Positions 47,830 through 58,889 of a DNA stretch of 64,000 bases are shown here, piece by piece. Within the stretch, counting starts at the first letter, position 1; every line of letters starts with the position of its first letter. The notes beneath the pieces were generated by a model. It made no database searches, was not told the DNA's origin, and worked only from the letters and a program-made list of their open reading frames with translations. Source of the DNA: Heterotrichella gracilis. Its lineage: Eukaryota > Sar > Xanthophyceae > Tribonematales > Xanthonemataceae. Made by a program: the position numbers and the translations under genes. The stretch is taken from the NCBI GenBank assembly GCA_032358255.1, contig JAULBX010026829.1:156685-220684 (forward strand), read 5' to 3'.

Positions 47830-48965
47830 GCGCTGTCTCCACAATGGGAGGATTCTCCACCGCACCAGGGAAGGGTGCAGTGATACTGGTGCCAGCAGCG
47901 CTCACAGCTTTGAGCGCAAAGAGCGACATTGCGCTCGGGGCATCGCATTCTTATCAGGAGCTGGTGTGCAAGGATGCCAACAGCTGGGACGGCCTCCAGG
48001 GACATGCATTATATCAGACAGCTTGGGGCAAATGGATTGCCGATTCTAGTGCATTGGCACCAAAAGCTTGGCATTCTAGCAAGGCAATTTGGCTTTACAG
48101 GTGCAGCACCAAAGCATTCCACCATTAGGTGGTGATAATGCACACATGGCAGCCATATGGATTGGGATGCTGTAGATGCGGCATGTCTGTCCAGCTGCAT
48201 TGCCACGCGTGCAGTCCTTGTGCAACGCCGGCCTGGGCCAGGGCTGTTCATACCAGAACATACGTCGGAAACATGTCTACAGTAGTATACTTGGAGATTT
48301 CGACGTGGGCACTTATAGGTGTACATATGAATTTTATTGCACAATTGAGACGTCATTGAGTGTGCGTAACCTGAATTTCATTGCTGTTTGCAAGCATATT
48401 TTTAGCGCTGCTCGTAACGTGTCATTTGCGATGGCAAGTTCTATACCTGTATGCGTGTTGCATACCTGACGAAGTTGGTCATTTCACCTGGCAATGGCTT
48501 GTAAGTCTAGTCTGGGACACTTTGACAGTGTCAACTCAATTCAATTGCGTGTGTCAAATGTGCTGCCAAGCTCAGCCTAGAAGAAAATAAGATAGAAAAC
48601 GAGTGGAACAAGGCTTGCTTGATTAACACCTGCAAGATACTATACTGAGCAGCACGCGGGCACAGCTCCCCAAGAAAGGCAGCACAACTTGCGGCACTGG
48701 CTAATTCAGAAATAAAAAAGACTATGTCATCAATTTTGTGAATAAAATTATACTAAATAATGAAGTCACATGGCATGCCTGCGCGCGCTGGGCAGCGGCA
48801 CCTAGCTGTACTTATACCAGTTATAACTCCATAGATGGAAGGCAATTTGATAAGAATACGTAAGTTGCAATTGGGTAAACATTGCATGCAATGAAAATAA
48901 TGTAATTGAAAATGTAACGAGCATATGCGCATCATCTTCAGTTTTAAAGTATTTAAAGTTATGGA
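47830..48965. other. Convergent 3' region, SUFC and secreted paralogue A
   Basis: A 1.14-kb gap with both 3' UTRs. Short open frames on both strands are unlike known proteins. No RNA gene recognised. Confidence 0.4.
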
Positions 48966-51900
48966 TCAGATTACTGCTTGTCCAGCTAGCTTTACAACAA
49001 GGCTTGCAGCCCCGCCTTGCGGGCATCGAGCACAAACCACTCTGCTGCCTTGCTGCCAGCCATACTGCTTTTGGTGCTGCTCCCCTTGTGCTGCACCCAG
49101 CATCATGCGGCGGGCAGTGCTGATGGGCTGCACAACCTTGGTGGCCAACAGCGTGCCCATGGGCTGTGTGAAGTCAGCGCGCTCGTATTTGTTGTTCTTG
49201 AAATCATCTTCAAACAGCCCACTCACCCTAAAATCCGACTCCATGCCGTTCAGCACAACCTCCCCATTGTCCAGGGTCTTGGTGAACTGGCCTGGGTGTG
49301 TGCCCCGGGCTGTCTGGCCAATCAGGCCATGCCACCTCTCCCCTGCCATAGGCTTTGTCTTGGTATTGACCTGGAAATCCAAGTGGCTCTCCCCAGCGCC
49401 GCTGTAGCACCAGAATCGGAATGACGGCACGTCAATCATCAAGCTCTGCCCCTGGCGAATGCCTGGGTAGAACATGGTCATGTTGAAACCAGGGAACTCA
49501 ATGGGCACTCCAGGTACTATGAGGGAGGTGAGCTCATGCCCATCCACCTCCACCACCAAATGCCCATTGCCTACTGTCTCCACACGGATGCGCGTGTCAC
49601 GGTCATCTTTGCCACGCCCCAGCTTGATGCCCATGGCCTTTGCAAAGGTGTTGGTCACTCCCTCATTGTCAAAGTTGGTGAACATGACGTTGACCTGGTA
49701 CTGGGGGCTGGAGACCTCGTTGTACACGCCGCCAGCAAAGCCAAATACATTGTACCAGAAGCCATCAAAGCCCAGGAAGTGGGGGTCGCCCACGTGCCCA
49801 CCATCGCCAGCTGCAAACACACTGCTGGTTTCAGGCCCAAAAAATGCAAACAGTGCTGAGTACAAAGTGAGGCCTGGCTGGTGATACGTCTGCAAGGCAT
49901 GAACAGGTGCCACATTTTGAATGTAATAGTTTTATCATATATTTTTATCATTGCTGTCTTAAATAAGCACCGCCACAGCGTTGAAGCCTAGAAACGTACG
50001 TGGTGGTGGTGATGACAGCAGAGGTGGTGGTGGTGGCAAGAACAGAGGCGGCGGTGGCGGTGACAGCAGAGGTGGTGGTGGTGGCGAGAGCAGAGGTGGC
50101 GGTGGCGGTGACAGCAGAGGTGGTGGTGGTGGCGAGAGCAGAGGTGGTGGCGGTGACAGCAGAGGTGGTGGTGGTGGCGACAGCAGAGGTGGCGGTGGCG
50201 GTGACAGCAGAGGTGGTGGTGGTGGCGACAGCAGAGGTGGTGGTGGCGGTGACAGCAGAGGTGGTGGTGGTGACAGCAGAGGTGGTGGCGGTGGGGAGAG
50301 CTTTGGTGGTGGTGGTGGTGACAGCACAGGTGGTGGCGGCGGTGACAGTGGCGGAGGTGGTGGCGGCGATGGTGGTGATGGTGGTGGCGGAGAGGCTGCA
50401 ACACAACACCCAAAGCAATTTACCATGGCAATCGTGATAAGAGGTATCTGATTGCCCCCTTCTACCATTGGTTGGCAACAAACCTGCCTTGAGTTTTTGC
50501 TCACTTCATATTAAACCGATCGATGACGCATCCCCGGTCCCTGACCCCCATCCGATGGGACCCAACGCAGGCTTACAAACTTAGAACAACAATATAGATA
50601 CAAAGGACTTTAGACCTCAAATTAAACTAAAAACTTACCCAGTGGGAGCCATTCTGTGTTGCATTCAATGGAGTTTATAAGAATGAACTGCTGATACACA
50701 CTGCATGATACGTTTTTCAGCCATGGAATGTCAATGCTTTCAGCATTGTCTAGCATGCCTATACACTGCATTGCAATGCAGTGTTGCAATGCAGTGTACA
50801 CCCTGATCTCATCTGTCACGTAATACAAATTGGAAATGCATGGGCAGGCAATATTTAACAGAGAGAATTTATGGCTCTGCCAAACTTACCACAGCCACAG
50901 TCCACTGTGTACTGGAGCGTGCACCTCTGGCAATCGTTGTTGCTTGGCATGCACTCGCCCCCAGGCTTCTGCAGACTGTAGTACCCTCTGTTGCCGTACT
51001 GCCCATCATGTGTTGATAACCACACAGTGGCAAACCCATTGGCGCATGTGAACGTTAGTGCGCTGGTGCTTGCCCCCAGATTTATCTCTGTGCTCCTGTA
51101 GCAATCGCCCCCCGAGGTTGCGGAATCAGGTGCCTTACAAACAACCAAGTTGCTGAGGGAGCCAGATTTAAAGCACTGCTTGGCTGCGACTGTGACTGAG
51201 GTGCAGAGCTTGGCCGTGGTGGTCAGGCATTCAGTGGTTGAGCTGCCCAGCTGGGTTGTGCCACCACCATATTGATACACTGCTGAAGCGTAATACTTCC
51301 CAGCACTGTAGACCGGGTTTGGGCAAGAGTAGTCGCTGCCCTCTGCTGCAATCAATGGCAAAGTTAGAAGCGTGTTGAGGTTAAGGTGCATAGTGGGATG
51401 GAGGAGGAGGGGGATGGGGTGCTGCAATCTGCATCTGTACCAGCGTACTATACGCTGTATAGTAAGCTGGTACAATAATAAAATACGGTTGCTAATGTTA
51501 TACTCAAGCATTGGCAAGATACGTTTTTCAGCCGATGCATCGTGAGTAGCCTAGCTGGGATCCCCACCATGTGCAACAGTGACATTGACATGCATGTTTG
51601 CGCAAGCAGCGTGGCACAACAGGCATGCCCAGATGCGTAAGCGTGTGTGGGTTCAAATTTGAGTCACTATGCTCAGCACTGTGCTCATTGGAAGAGGCTG
51701 TATACAGTTTGCAATGGACACCCCTAGTGTGCTGATAAATTCTAACAATCGTACTTGATTGGCAGGACGTAGACTGTTGTGTGGGGGGTGATGGTGGTGA
51801 CGGTGGTGATGACGGTGGTGGTGGCGGAGATGGTGGGAGTGGGGGCACTGGTGGTGGTGGCGATGGTGGTTTTGGCGAGGGGGGTGGGGACGGCCGTGGC

Positions 51901-52028
51901 GGTGGCGGTGATGGTAATGGTGGTGGGGATGCTTTGTTGCCTCCTGCTGTTGCAAGTCCCACGGCAGACAGCGCGACCAGCGTGGAAATCAGCAGCAGTG
52001 CAGGGTTGGCACACGATGTGCGGCGCAT
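48966..52028 (-). CDS. Secreted Pro-rich protein with GDPHF (VWF-D/root-cap-like) domain, paralogue A
   Basis: Four exons (52028 to about 51756; about 51345-50890; about 50397-49999; about 49812-48966) join in phase. The start is the Met of MRRTSCANPALLLISTLVAL, a signal peptide; a TATA-like CTTATAA (minus strand TTATAAG) lies about 45 bp upstream. A first SPPPP linker follows. Next is a Cys module (DYSCPNPVYSAGKYYASAVY, TSVTVAAKQCFKSGSLSN, ALTFTCANGFATVWLSTHDG, CMPSNNDCQRCTLQYTVDCG). A second, longer linker made of SPPPPPLL repeats follows, and then a large domain opening GGHVGDPHFLGFDGFWYNVF and containing VPIEFPGFNMTMFYPG and GLIGQTARGTHPGQF. The GDPHF-x-G-x-DG start resembles von Willebrand D and plant root-cap domains. 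An extracellular-matrix role is inferred. The cysteine module is not a pherophorin domain that I can recognise. Confidence 0.82.
49995..50400 (-). repeat. Proline-rich minisatellite in paralogue A
   Basis: Imperfect 21-24-bp units (GGTGGTGGTGGCGACAGCAGA on the plus strand) encode tandem SPPPPPLL repeats, about 15 units. Such coding arrays vary in copy number readily. Confidence 0.9.
51780..51945 (-). repeat. Proline-rich linker array in paralogue A exon 1
   Basis: GGTGGTGGCGG-type units encode SPPPPxPxPP next to the signal peptide. Confidence 0.8.
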
Positions 52029-52070
52029 GATGGGTGGGTGCTTAGCTAGATACAGAGCACAACTGCACTC

Positions 52071-52077
52071 CTTATAA
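52071..52077 (-). promoter_or_regulatory. TATA-like box of paralogue A
   Basis: TTATAAG on the minus strand, 43-49 bp upstream of the chosen start codon. It argues for the Met at 52028 and against the in-frame Met at 52088. Confidence 0.5.
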
Positions 52078-52510
52078 TCGTGGACCACAAGCTGAGGTGG
52101 CGCTGCTGAATTGGCACCTTTGAGACCTCTGTCAGCAACTTTTTGGTGACCAAGGCTGTAAGCTGCTGCTGCAGCTTATCTCATAATCAAGGACCCTGCA
52201 GCAAACAACAATTGCATACGTTGAAAGTGCATAAGCAGCACCCTACCTTAACTCAACGAATTTTCCTGCCCTGACTTAAACCAGGACCCACGTTCAAGGT
52301 ACGTTTTGGCACACCAACAGCTGCCGCATTGAGGCCAAAAGGCACCCACTGCTTCAACGGCCAGCAGAAACAGAGCCATACCAATCGAAGCATGAAAACC
52401 AGAAGGTTGATGGTATGAAGCTTGACAAAGATAAATACTATACTCACAACAGCAAGATAAGGCAAAGGTAACCCTGCGACGCAAGTGCCTGAGTGGCGCC
52501 ACCAGTGCAG

Positions 52511-52526
52511 GTGACATTTTGGCGCC
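52511..52526. promoter_or_regulatory. 16-bp motif with E2F-like core upstream of paralogue A
   Basis: GTGACATTTTGGCGCC contains TTTGGCGC, which fits the E2F/DP consensus TTTSSCGC. It lies about 485 bp upstream of the A start codon and is identical to 57636-57651. Confidence 0.45.
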
Positions 52527-53799
52527 CACCATCACCCTTCGTAACTGTCACACTGCAAACACCACCCACCGGGCACTCTCGATCAGGAAAGCACTTGAAA
52601 GAAAGGATTAGGAATGATAAGGTACTCAAGTTGCGGTATGTGACCGCCTGACCTCACTTTAGGTGCATGCACAACGACCTAGGCGTTGCCCACCTCACTG
52701 GGACCTTGTCTGCATCCACGGCCAGCAAGCCATGTTACAGTTGAAATTCCAACCCCATCGCCTTTCTTGAGACGAAGGTAGTTTTGGCAGTTTTTGTGTA
52801 AACGCTACCGGGCTCGCCGGGTCTCACCTGTGGTAGGGTCGTTCCACGACTATGGACCACTGTTCGGCAGCGTCATCTGCATCTAGATGCCGGAGCATGC
52901 CAGAGACCCAGAAGCGGTGCAGCAACGAGCCTATCTCTGTGTCGATATCGCACCAGGACTTGGATCTAAATAGTTTACAGACGCGCTGAATTGGAGCAAT
53001 GTGGCTGCAACGTTGTAATAAAGGACGTAACGCCGTTGGCGCCATCAGCTCCAGACCGTTTCGGAGGGTTACAAAACCCTTCAGAAACCCTAAGCTGCAT
53101 GTTGCACCTCTCGGGACACAAAGGGCATCAACGGTGGTAATTAATGCACTTTCGAGCCTGGTCGGCCAACAACAGTTCAGGATTGAAATTGTTTAGGTGT
53201 TACAGCTGGGCATCTGCAGCCAAGGAACTGGTTTGGGCAATTTTACCCACCAGTTGCTACGATAGTTGGCATGCGTCAGAAAAAGGCGTCCAAATCGAGC
53301 CACATATTGGGCAGAGCAGGCACAAAAATGCATTGCGGCTGAGATAAAGTGGGTATTGGTGCATGCATCACTCAGCAGTGTGCACACAAGCCATTGAACC
53401 TTGTGATCTAATACAGTAACGTATACGACAGTTCTTGTCTGATATACGCAGACAGACAGATAACGGGAGCAAATAGAAAACACAGTATAGGTGTAGGTAA
53501 CCAAGCACATACGTAGGCTTCAGCCGTAAATGGAGTAGTTGCAGTTTCCGATAGTATGTTATACCCTAAAAGCAACTGCTGCAGACCCCAACTAGCCAGC
53601 GTGGGGATGACCGCTAAAAAAATAAACTACTGTATTTATGAAAGCTTGTTCAGCTACATATGGTACTCTTCAAAGTAGATTGCAGCTGTATTCATAGTGG
53701 TAGGCAACACGATAAAAATGCTCAGTGTAAGTAAGTGACCTGTAAAACAGTCGACAAAAAAACAACACCTTTATGAGAGGAAGAAAAAAGTACACTGTC

Positions 53800-56700
53800 C
53801 TACAAGTAGGCTTGCAGCCCTGCCTTGCTGGCATCGAGCTCAAACCACTCTGCTGCCTTGCTGCCAGCCATACTGCTTTGGTGCTGCTCCCCTTGTGCTG
53901 CACCCAGCATCATGCGGCGGGCAGTGCTGATAGGCTGCACGACCTTGGTGGCCAACAGCGTGCCCATGGGCTGCGTGAAGTCAGCGTGTTCATACTTGCT
54001 GTTCTTGAAGTCATCTTCAAACAGACCTGTCACCCTGAAATCCGACTCCATGCCATTCAGCACAACCTCCCCATTGTCCAGCGTCTTGGTGAACTGGCCT
54101 GGGTGTGTGCCATGGGCTGTCTGCCCAATCAGGCCATGCCACCTCTCCCCTGCCACTGGCTTTGTCTTGGTCTTGACCTGGAAATCCAAGTGGCTCTCCC
54201 CGGCCCCGCTATAGCACCAGAACCGGAACGATGGCACGTCAATCATAAGGCTCTGCCCGTCACGGATACCTGGGTAGAACATGGTCATGTTGAAGCCAGG
54301 GAACTCGATGGGCACACCCGCCACCATGAGCGAGGTCAGCTCCTGCCCATCCACCTCCACCAATAGGTGCCCGTTGCCTATAGCCTCCACGCGGACGCGT
54401 GTGTCAGGCTCAGTGGCACCCCGCCCCAGCTTGATGCCCATGGCCTTGGAGAAGGTGTTGATGACGCCCTCGTTGTCAAAGTTGGTGAACATGACGTTGA
54501 CCTGGTACTGGGGGGTGGACACCTCGTTGTACACGCCGCCGGAGAAGCCATACACGTTGTACCAGAAGCCATCAAAGCCCAGGAAGTGGGGGTCGCCCAC
54601 GTTGCCACCAGAGCCACCGTCATCTGCAAACACATCGGCTGATGTCAGACACAAATTTAAACCTGACAGTGGCAGTTGACGTGCAGCACATGTTAGTTAA
54701 GTTAAGTTGGCAGGTGATAGGTTCAATAAAAACCCAATGAACATGTGATTTTCTGATGCAGTTAAGACAGAGAAAATACAGCAAAAGAAGCACTGAACCT
54801 TACCTGGTGATGGCGCAGGTGGTGATGGCGGCGAAAAGCCTGCGGGAAGAGTGGAATGATTTGTTAGAACCTGCACATGTCGGCAGGGAGATCCCATGCT
54901 AGGGGTGACAACCTTCACGTTACCTTGCAACAACCTTCTATGAGTGTTATGTTTGTGTCAAATGCCAGAGGTACAAGGAAGTGGGTGCAGTGGGGCACAA
55001 ACGACAGCCAGGCGCAGGTGCTCATCACTTACATGTCGCAGAGCACGGCACTTGGATGACAGTCTGGCACTGCTTGTAGCCGCAGTCGTTGGGGGTTGAG
55101 GGGCACTGGCCCACCACATCTGCGATGCCGCTGCCCTTGATGGGGTAGGCTGGCTCGTTGAACTGCCCATCGTGGCTGTACACCGTGATGGAAGCTACGC
55201 CACCGGTACAGGGGTACACATAGTTGAGGCCACTCAGAATCACGGCGTTGGTGTTACCGGCTGGGGACACCTTGTTGACGCACTGCCCGGCGGGGTTGAC
55301 GATCCAGAACACGCTCAGGCTGCCGGCCTTGAGGCACTGCTTTGCTGCGGTCACCGTGATCTGCTGCTTGCCTGAGGCGCTGCAGCTGTTGGTGTAGTCA
55401 AAGCAGGAGGGCGACCCGGCTGGGCAGTTCCTGTTGCTGTTGGTGGCGCAGCCTGTTTCAGGGGAAGTGCCTCAGTACAGCTGTTTAGGGTTTAGGGTTT
55501 GCCTCAGTACAGATGCATGGTGTGCAGAGGGCTGATGCTGCAAGGTTGGTGCTTACTGGCACTAACTCGTGTGCTGTGGCATCAACAGCTACATACGCCA
55601 TCAGTACAGTTGCATTGGCTACATAGTCACTTTACTGCACGGGGTTGCAGTGTGCATGGCCAGCTAGACTTTGGTACTAAAGGCATCAATGCTGTTTGGC
55701 TGCTAGGTGCAACTCTCCATTGCATGACCTGCGGCTACATGCAATGTGCGTCAATTATTAAACATATTTAGATCAAGCACCGACTAGGCCAGAATGTGTG
55801 ATCATACGACACTTACCGCCGACAGGTGGCGATGGTGGTGGTGTCGACAGCACTGGTGGCGATGGTGGTGGCGATGACAGCACTGGTGGCGATGGTGGTG
55901 GCGATGACAGCACTGGTGGCGATGGTGGTGGCGATGACAGCACTGGTGGCGATGGTGGTGGCGATGACAGCACTGGCGATGGTGGTGGCGACAATACTGG
56001 TGGTGAAGGTGGCGGTGAGGCTGCGACACAATGATAATGTAATTGAGCAGATCATATGATGAATAACTATCAAATACATGCAAACAATCGATTAGTGGAT
56101 CCAATACCAGCACTGCAAACACTTAAAGACTTGTTGTATCAATAATGCTGCACGACATGTCATTTAATTTTATTTTCACATCAAGCTACTGCAATGTAAA
56201 TTTGCAACTGATCATGGCACGGGACAATTGAACAGCAGCATAATTTCCACTCACCACAGCCACAGTCCACTGTGTACTGGAGCGTGCACCTCTGGCAATC
56301 GTTGTTGCTTGGCATGCACTCGCCCCCAGGCTTCTGCGCGCTGTAGTACCCCCCGTTGCCGTACTGCCCGTCATGTGTTGAAATCACCACAGTAGCAAAG
56401 CCATTGACGCATGCGAACGTCAGTGCGCTGGTGTTTCCGCCCAGACCAACATCTGTGCTCTTGTAGCAATCGCCCCCCAAGGTTGACGAATCAGGTGCCT
56501 TTGAAATGACCAGGTTGCTGAGGGAGCCGGATTTGAAGCACTGCTTGGCTGCGACTGTGACTGAGGTGCAGAGCTTGTAAGAGATTGTCAGACATTCAGT
56601 GTTAGAGCTGCCCAGCTGGGTCGTGCCACCGCGGTGCGGGAATACTGCTGAGGCATAATACTTCCCCGCACTGTAGTCCGGGTTTGGGCAAGCGTAGTCA

Positions 56701-57282
56701 TTGTCCTCTGCAAGAAAAGGACACAGGTGAGTAACAGTTTGCCTGCAGGGTGCTGCAGTCTTGATGGTGCGCAAACGCTGCTGGAACGCAAGTTGGTGAC
56801 AAAACAGCGCTTCTCCCAAACATACATGTGCACTGGCAAAGTGTATGTGTGGGTGGTTAGCTTGCAGGACTTTTCAAGGACGTGATGGATACCTGTGATA
56901 CATACCGAATGCAACAGTGTCACTGCACACAATTGAACCCATGCATAGTAAACACAAGAAGCGTGCGCAAGGTTGAAGTCATGCCCGTAGATACTTCTGT
57001 ATTTGGTTGGGACGGGTACTAACAGTGTGGCCAAGGGCTAGGAGTCGTACTTATTGCGCAGGAGGTTGACTGCTGTGTGGGTGGTGACGGTGGCGGCGCT
57101 GGTGGTGCTGGGGGTGGCGATGGTGGCAACGGCGATGGTGGTTTTGGCGATGGTGGGTTTGGCGATGGTGGTGGTGATGGCGACTTGTTGCCCCCTGCTG
57201 TAGCAAGTCCTCCCACAGCTGATAGTGCCACCAGGGTGGTTAGCAGTAGCAGTGCAGGGGTGGCACGTGCAGTGCGAGCCAT
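53800..57282 (-). CDS. Secreted Pro-rich protein with GDPHF domain and two Cys modules, paralogue B
   Basis: This is the tandem paralogue of the gene at 48966-52028. Six exons: 57282-57054, about 56709-56257, about 56021-55818, about 55452-55034, about 54838-54800 and about 54625-53800. Signal peptide MARTARATPALLLLTTLVAL, then a SPPPSPNPPSPKPP linker. The first Cys module (DYACPNPDYSAGKYYASAVF ... QRCTLQYTVDCGCG) is almost identical to that of A. It has a 30-bp repeat linker (SPPPSPPVLS)n. It also has a second, divergent Cys module absent from A: ASGKQQITVTAAKQCLKAGS, SITVYSHDGQFNEPAYPIKG and CGYKQCQTVIQVPC. A short linker (GFSPPSPPAPSPG) leads to the GDPHF domain (GGNVGDPHFLGFDGFWYNVY ... 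GLIGQTAHGTHPGQF), closely matching A. The protein is secreted, and matrix or cell-wall function is inferred. Confidence 0.82.
55826..55985 (-). repeat. 30-bp coding minisatellite (SPPPSPPVLS) in paralogue B
   Basis: GGTGGCGATGGTGGTGGCGATGACAGCACT is repeated about five times with almost no divergence, which suggests recent expansion. Confidence 0.93.
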
Positions 57283-58889
57283 AGTGTGTGTGTCTAGGCC
57301 CGTCACAACTCCTCCCCCTTATGCTGCTTTTGAGCTGCTGCTGCTGAACCCCTGCAGGTGCCTGTGGTGTGGCCAAGACTCAACTGTAGCTGACACCTTG
57401 TTGCTTTTGCTCAAGTTGGGGCCTGTGCGTGAGAGGAAGGGTCAGATATGCAGTTGAACATCTTCGCCTATACATCCACACAGGCACACGAGCGAGGCAG
57501 CCATGTTACGCCAGGTTAGCGATCTCGTGAACAACGAGGCTGGGATATGCACAACAAAAAACCCTCCAAAACAAGACCACGGCGGTGGATGACTCAGCGA
57601 CGCAAACGCTTGGAGGTGCCCCACGTTGGACGCCTGTGACATTTTGGCGCCGGGTAGGCACCCATCACCATCTGTAAACCTGAAATCTACCGAAGGACTA
57701 CACGCAGACACTTCTCAGGCTGACTATATCGACGATTCAAACGTACTGCGGTTGAATGGGACAACCAGCAACGGTACTGTGCGGCAGCAGGGTCGGGACC
57801 CCACGACTGTATGCAGTGCCCGCCGCATGCATGGCCACTCGCTATCCACTTTGCAACCACCAAACCCGCGTACGGGGTACAGCCGGAAGTCGGACCCGTA
57901 GCTCGTGCCAACCCACCCAGAGTTCTCGTGTGGCAGCAGGTGCAACCGTGCTGACTGGTCTGGAGGCTCACCTTTGTCGTCCAAGGAATGCTTCCCGCTG
58001 TTATAGCTTAGGTGTGGATTCCACCGTGTTCTAAACCTACGTGCCAGTCTTGATCAAAGCAGCGCAGCGGGTTGAACAAGTGCACATCCACACTGGACAC
58101 GAGCAGTATGTGGGTGCTTGCAGATGGTTGTCAGGGACATAAGCGCCCACGAAGTGCTGCAGGTGGTCTCTGCACCTCCCCCGAGTTGGCGCCACCCCTG
58201 CTTGTCTGGCCCGAGAGACCCTTTTGCAGATTGTCATCAAGCCTGATCAGGCGCCAATTCTAAGGAAGGTACCGGTCAGGTGTCCACCCTTGGGCCATCA
58301 TTTGGCTTTAATCATCTGGGGCTGATTTATCGACCACTGCGTTTGTACCGTGTGGGCCCTCTATCACGGAACATTTGTACCCCCCGCACATAATGAGGCT
58401 GCGAGAGTGCCGTCGCAGGTACAGCAATTCCCGCCTGATATCCGACAGGTGGCTGTAATTTACGTCATATCGCGTAATAGCATTCCTGTTGTAACTCACA
58501 TGATCCACGTGAGGGACAAACGTGCCACGTCAGCTTTTTAGCGCCCTTTTTGTGGCTGCTGCATGCATGTTGGGCAAGTTTCGCAACTTGTTCAAGAGGA
58601 CGGCAGGAGCCTACAGTATGCCTATGCCCAACCGTCAGAACAACACTAGTATCAGGTTTGCCTGGTGAACGTTGAGGCACAGCTTGAAGAAGGCAAGGAA
58701 GCAAGTGAAATACTGTGCCCAGTTGTGTAACCTTCTCCGAGCACTTCTACCAGCTTTTGCAGGTATCAAACAGTTGGTACCAACAAATAAGCCGTCAAAC
58801 GGTATTCCGTACTTGTATCACAAATGCAGCAGTCTCGTACGATCGCGGTGTGAGGGACTTGGCAGGGCTGCGGCGCAGCACCACACACC
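57283..58889. promoter_or_regulatory. Bidirectional upstream region, paralogue B and NOL10
   Basis: A 1.6-kb gap between divergent starts. It contains the E2F-like motif (57636-57651). Open frames here have no recognised features. Confidence 0.4.
57636..57651. promoter_or_regulatory. 16-bp motif with E2F-like core upstream of paralogue B
   Basis: Identical to 52511-52526 and about 355 bp upstream of the B start codon. Confidence 0.45.

Larger units (their letters stand above)
52029..53799. other. Spacer between tandem paralogues A and B
   Basis: A 1.77-kb gap containing the A promoter and B 3' UTR. A minus-strand open stretch (52444-52629) reads CPVGGVCSVTVTKGDGG; it may be a decayed exon. 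GTGACATTTTGGCGCC at 52511-52526 recurs upstream of B. The rest shows nothing recognisable. Confidence 0.4.

Noticed and set aside
49981-50451. Plus-strand Gly/Ser-rich open frames opposite the Pro-rich array
   Set aside because: They are the reverse complement of the SPPPP repeats of paralogue A; no start context or conserved domain.
48966-57282. Calling the Cys modules pherophorin domains
   Set aside because: The cysteine pattern and sequence do not match the pherophorin blocks I know; only the Pro-rich linkers are alike.
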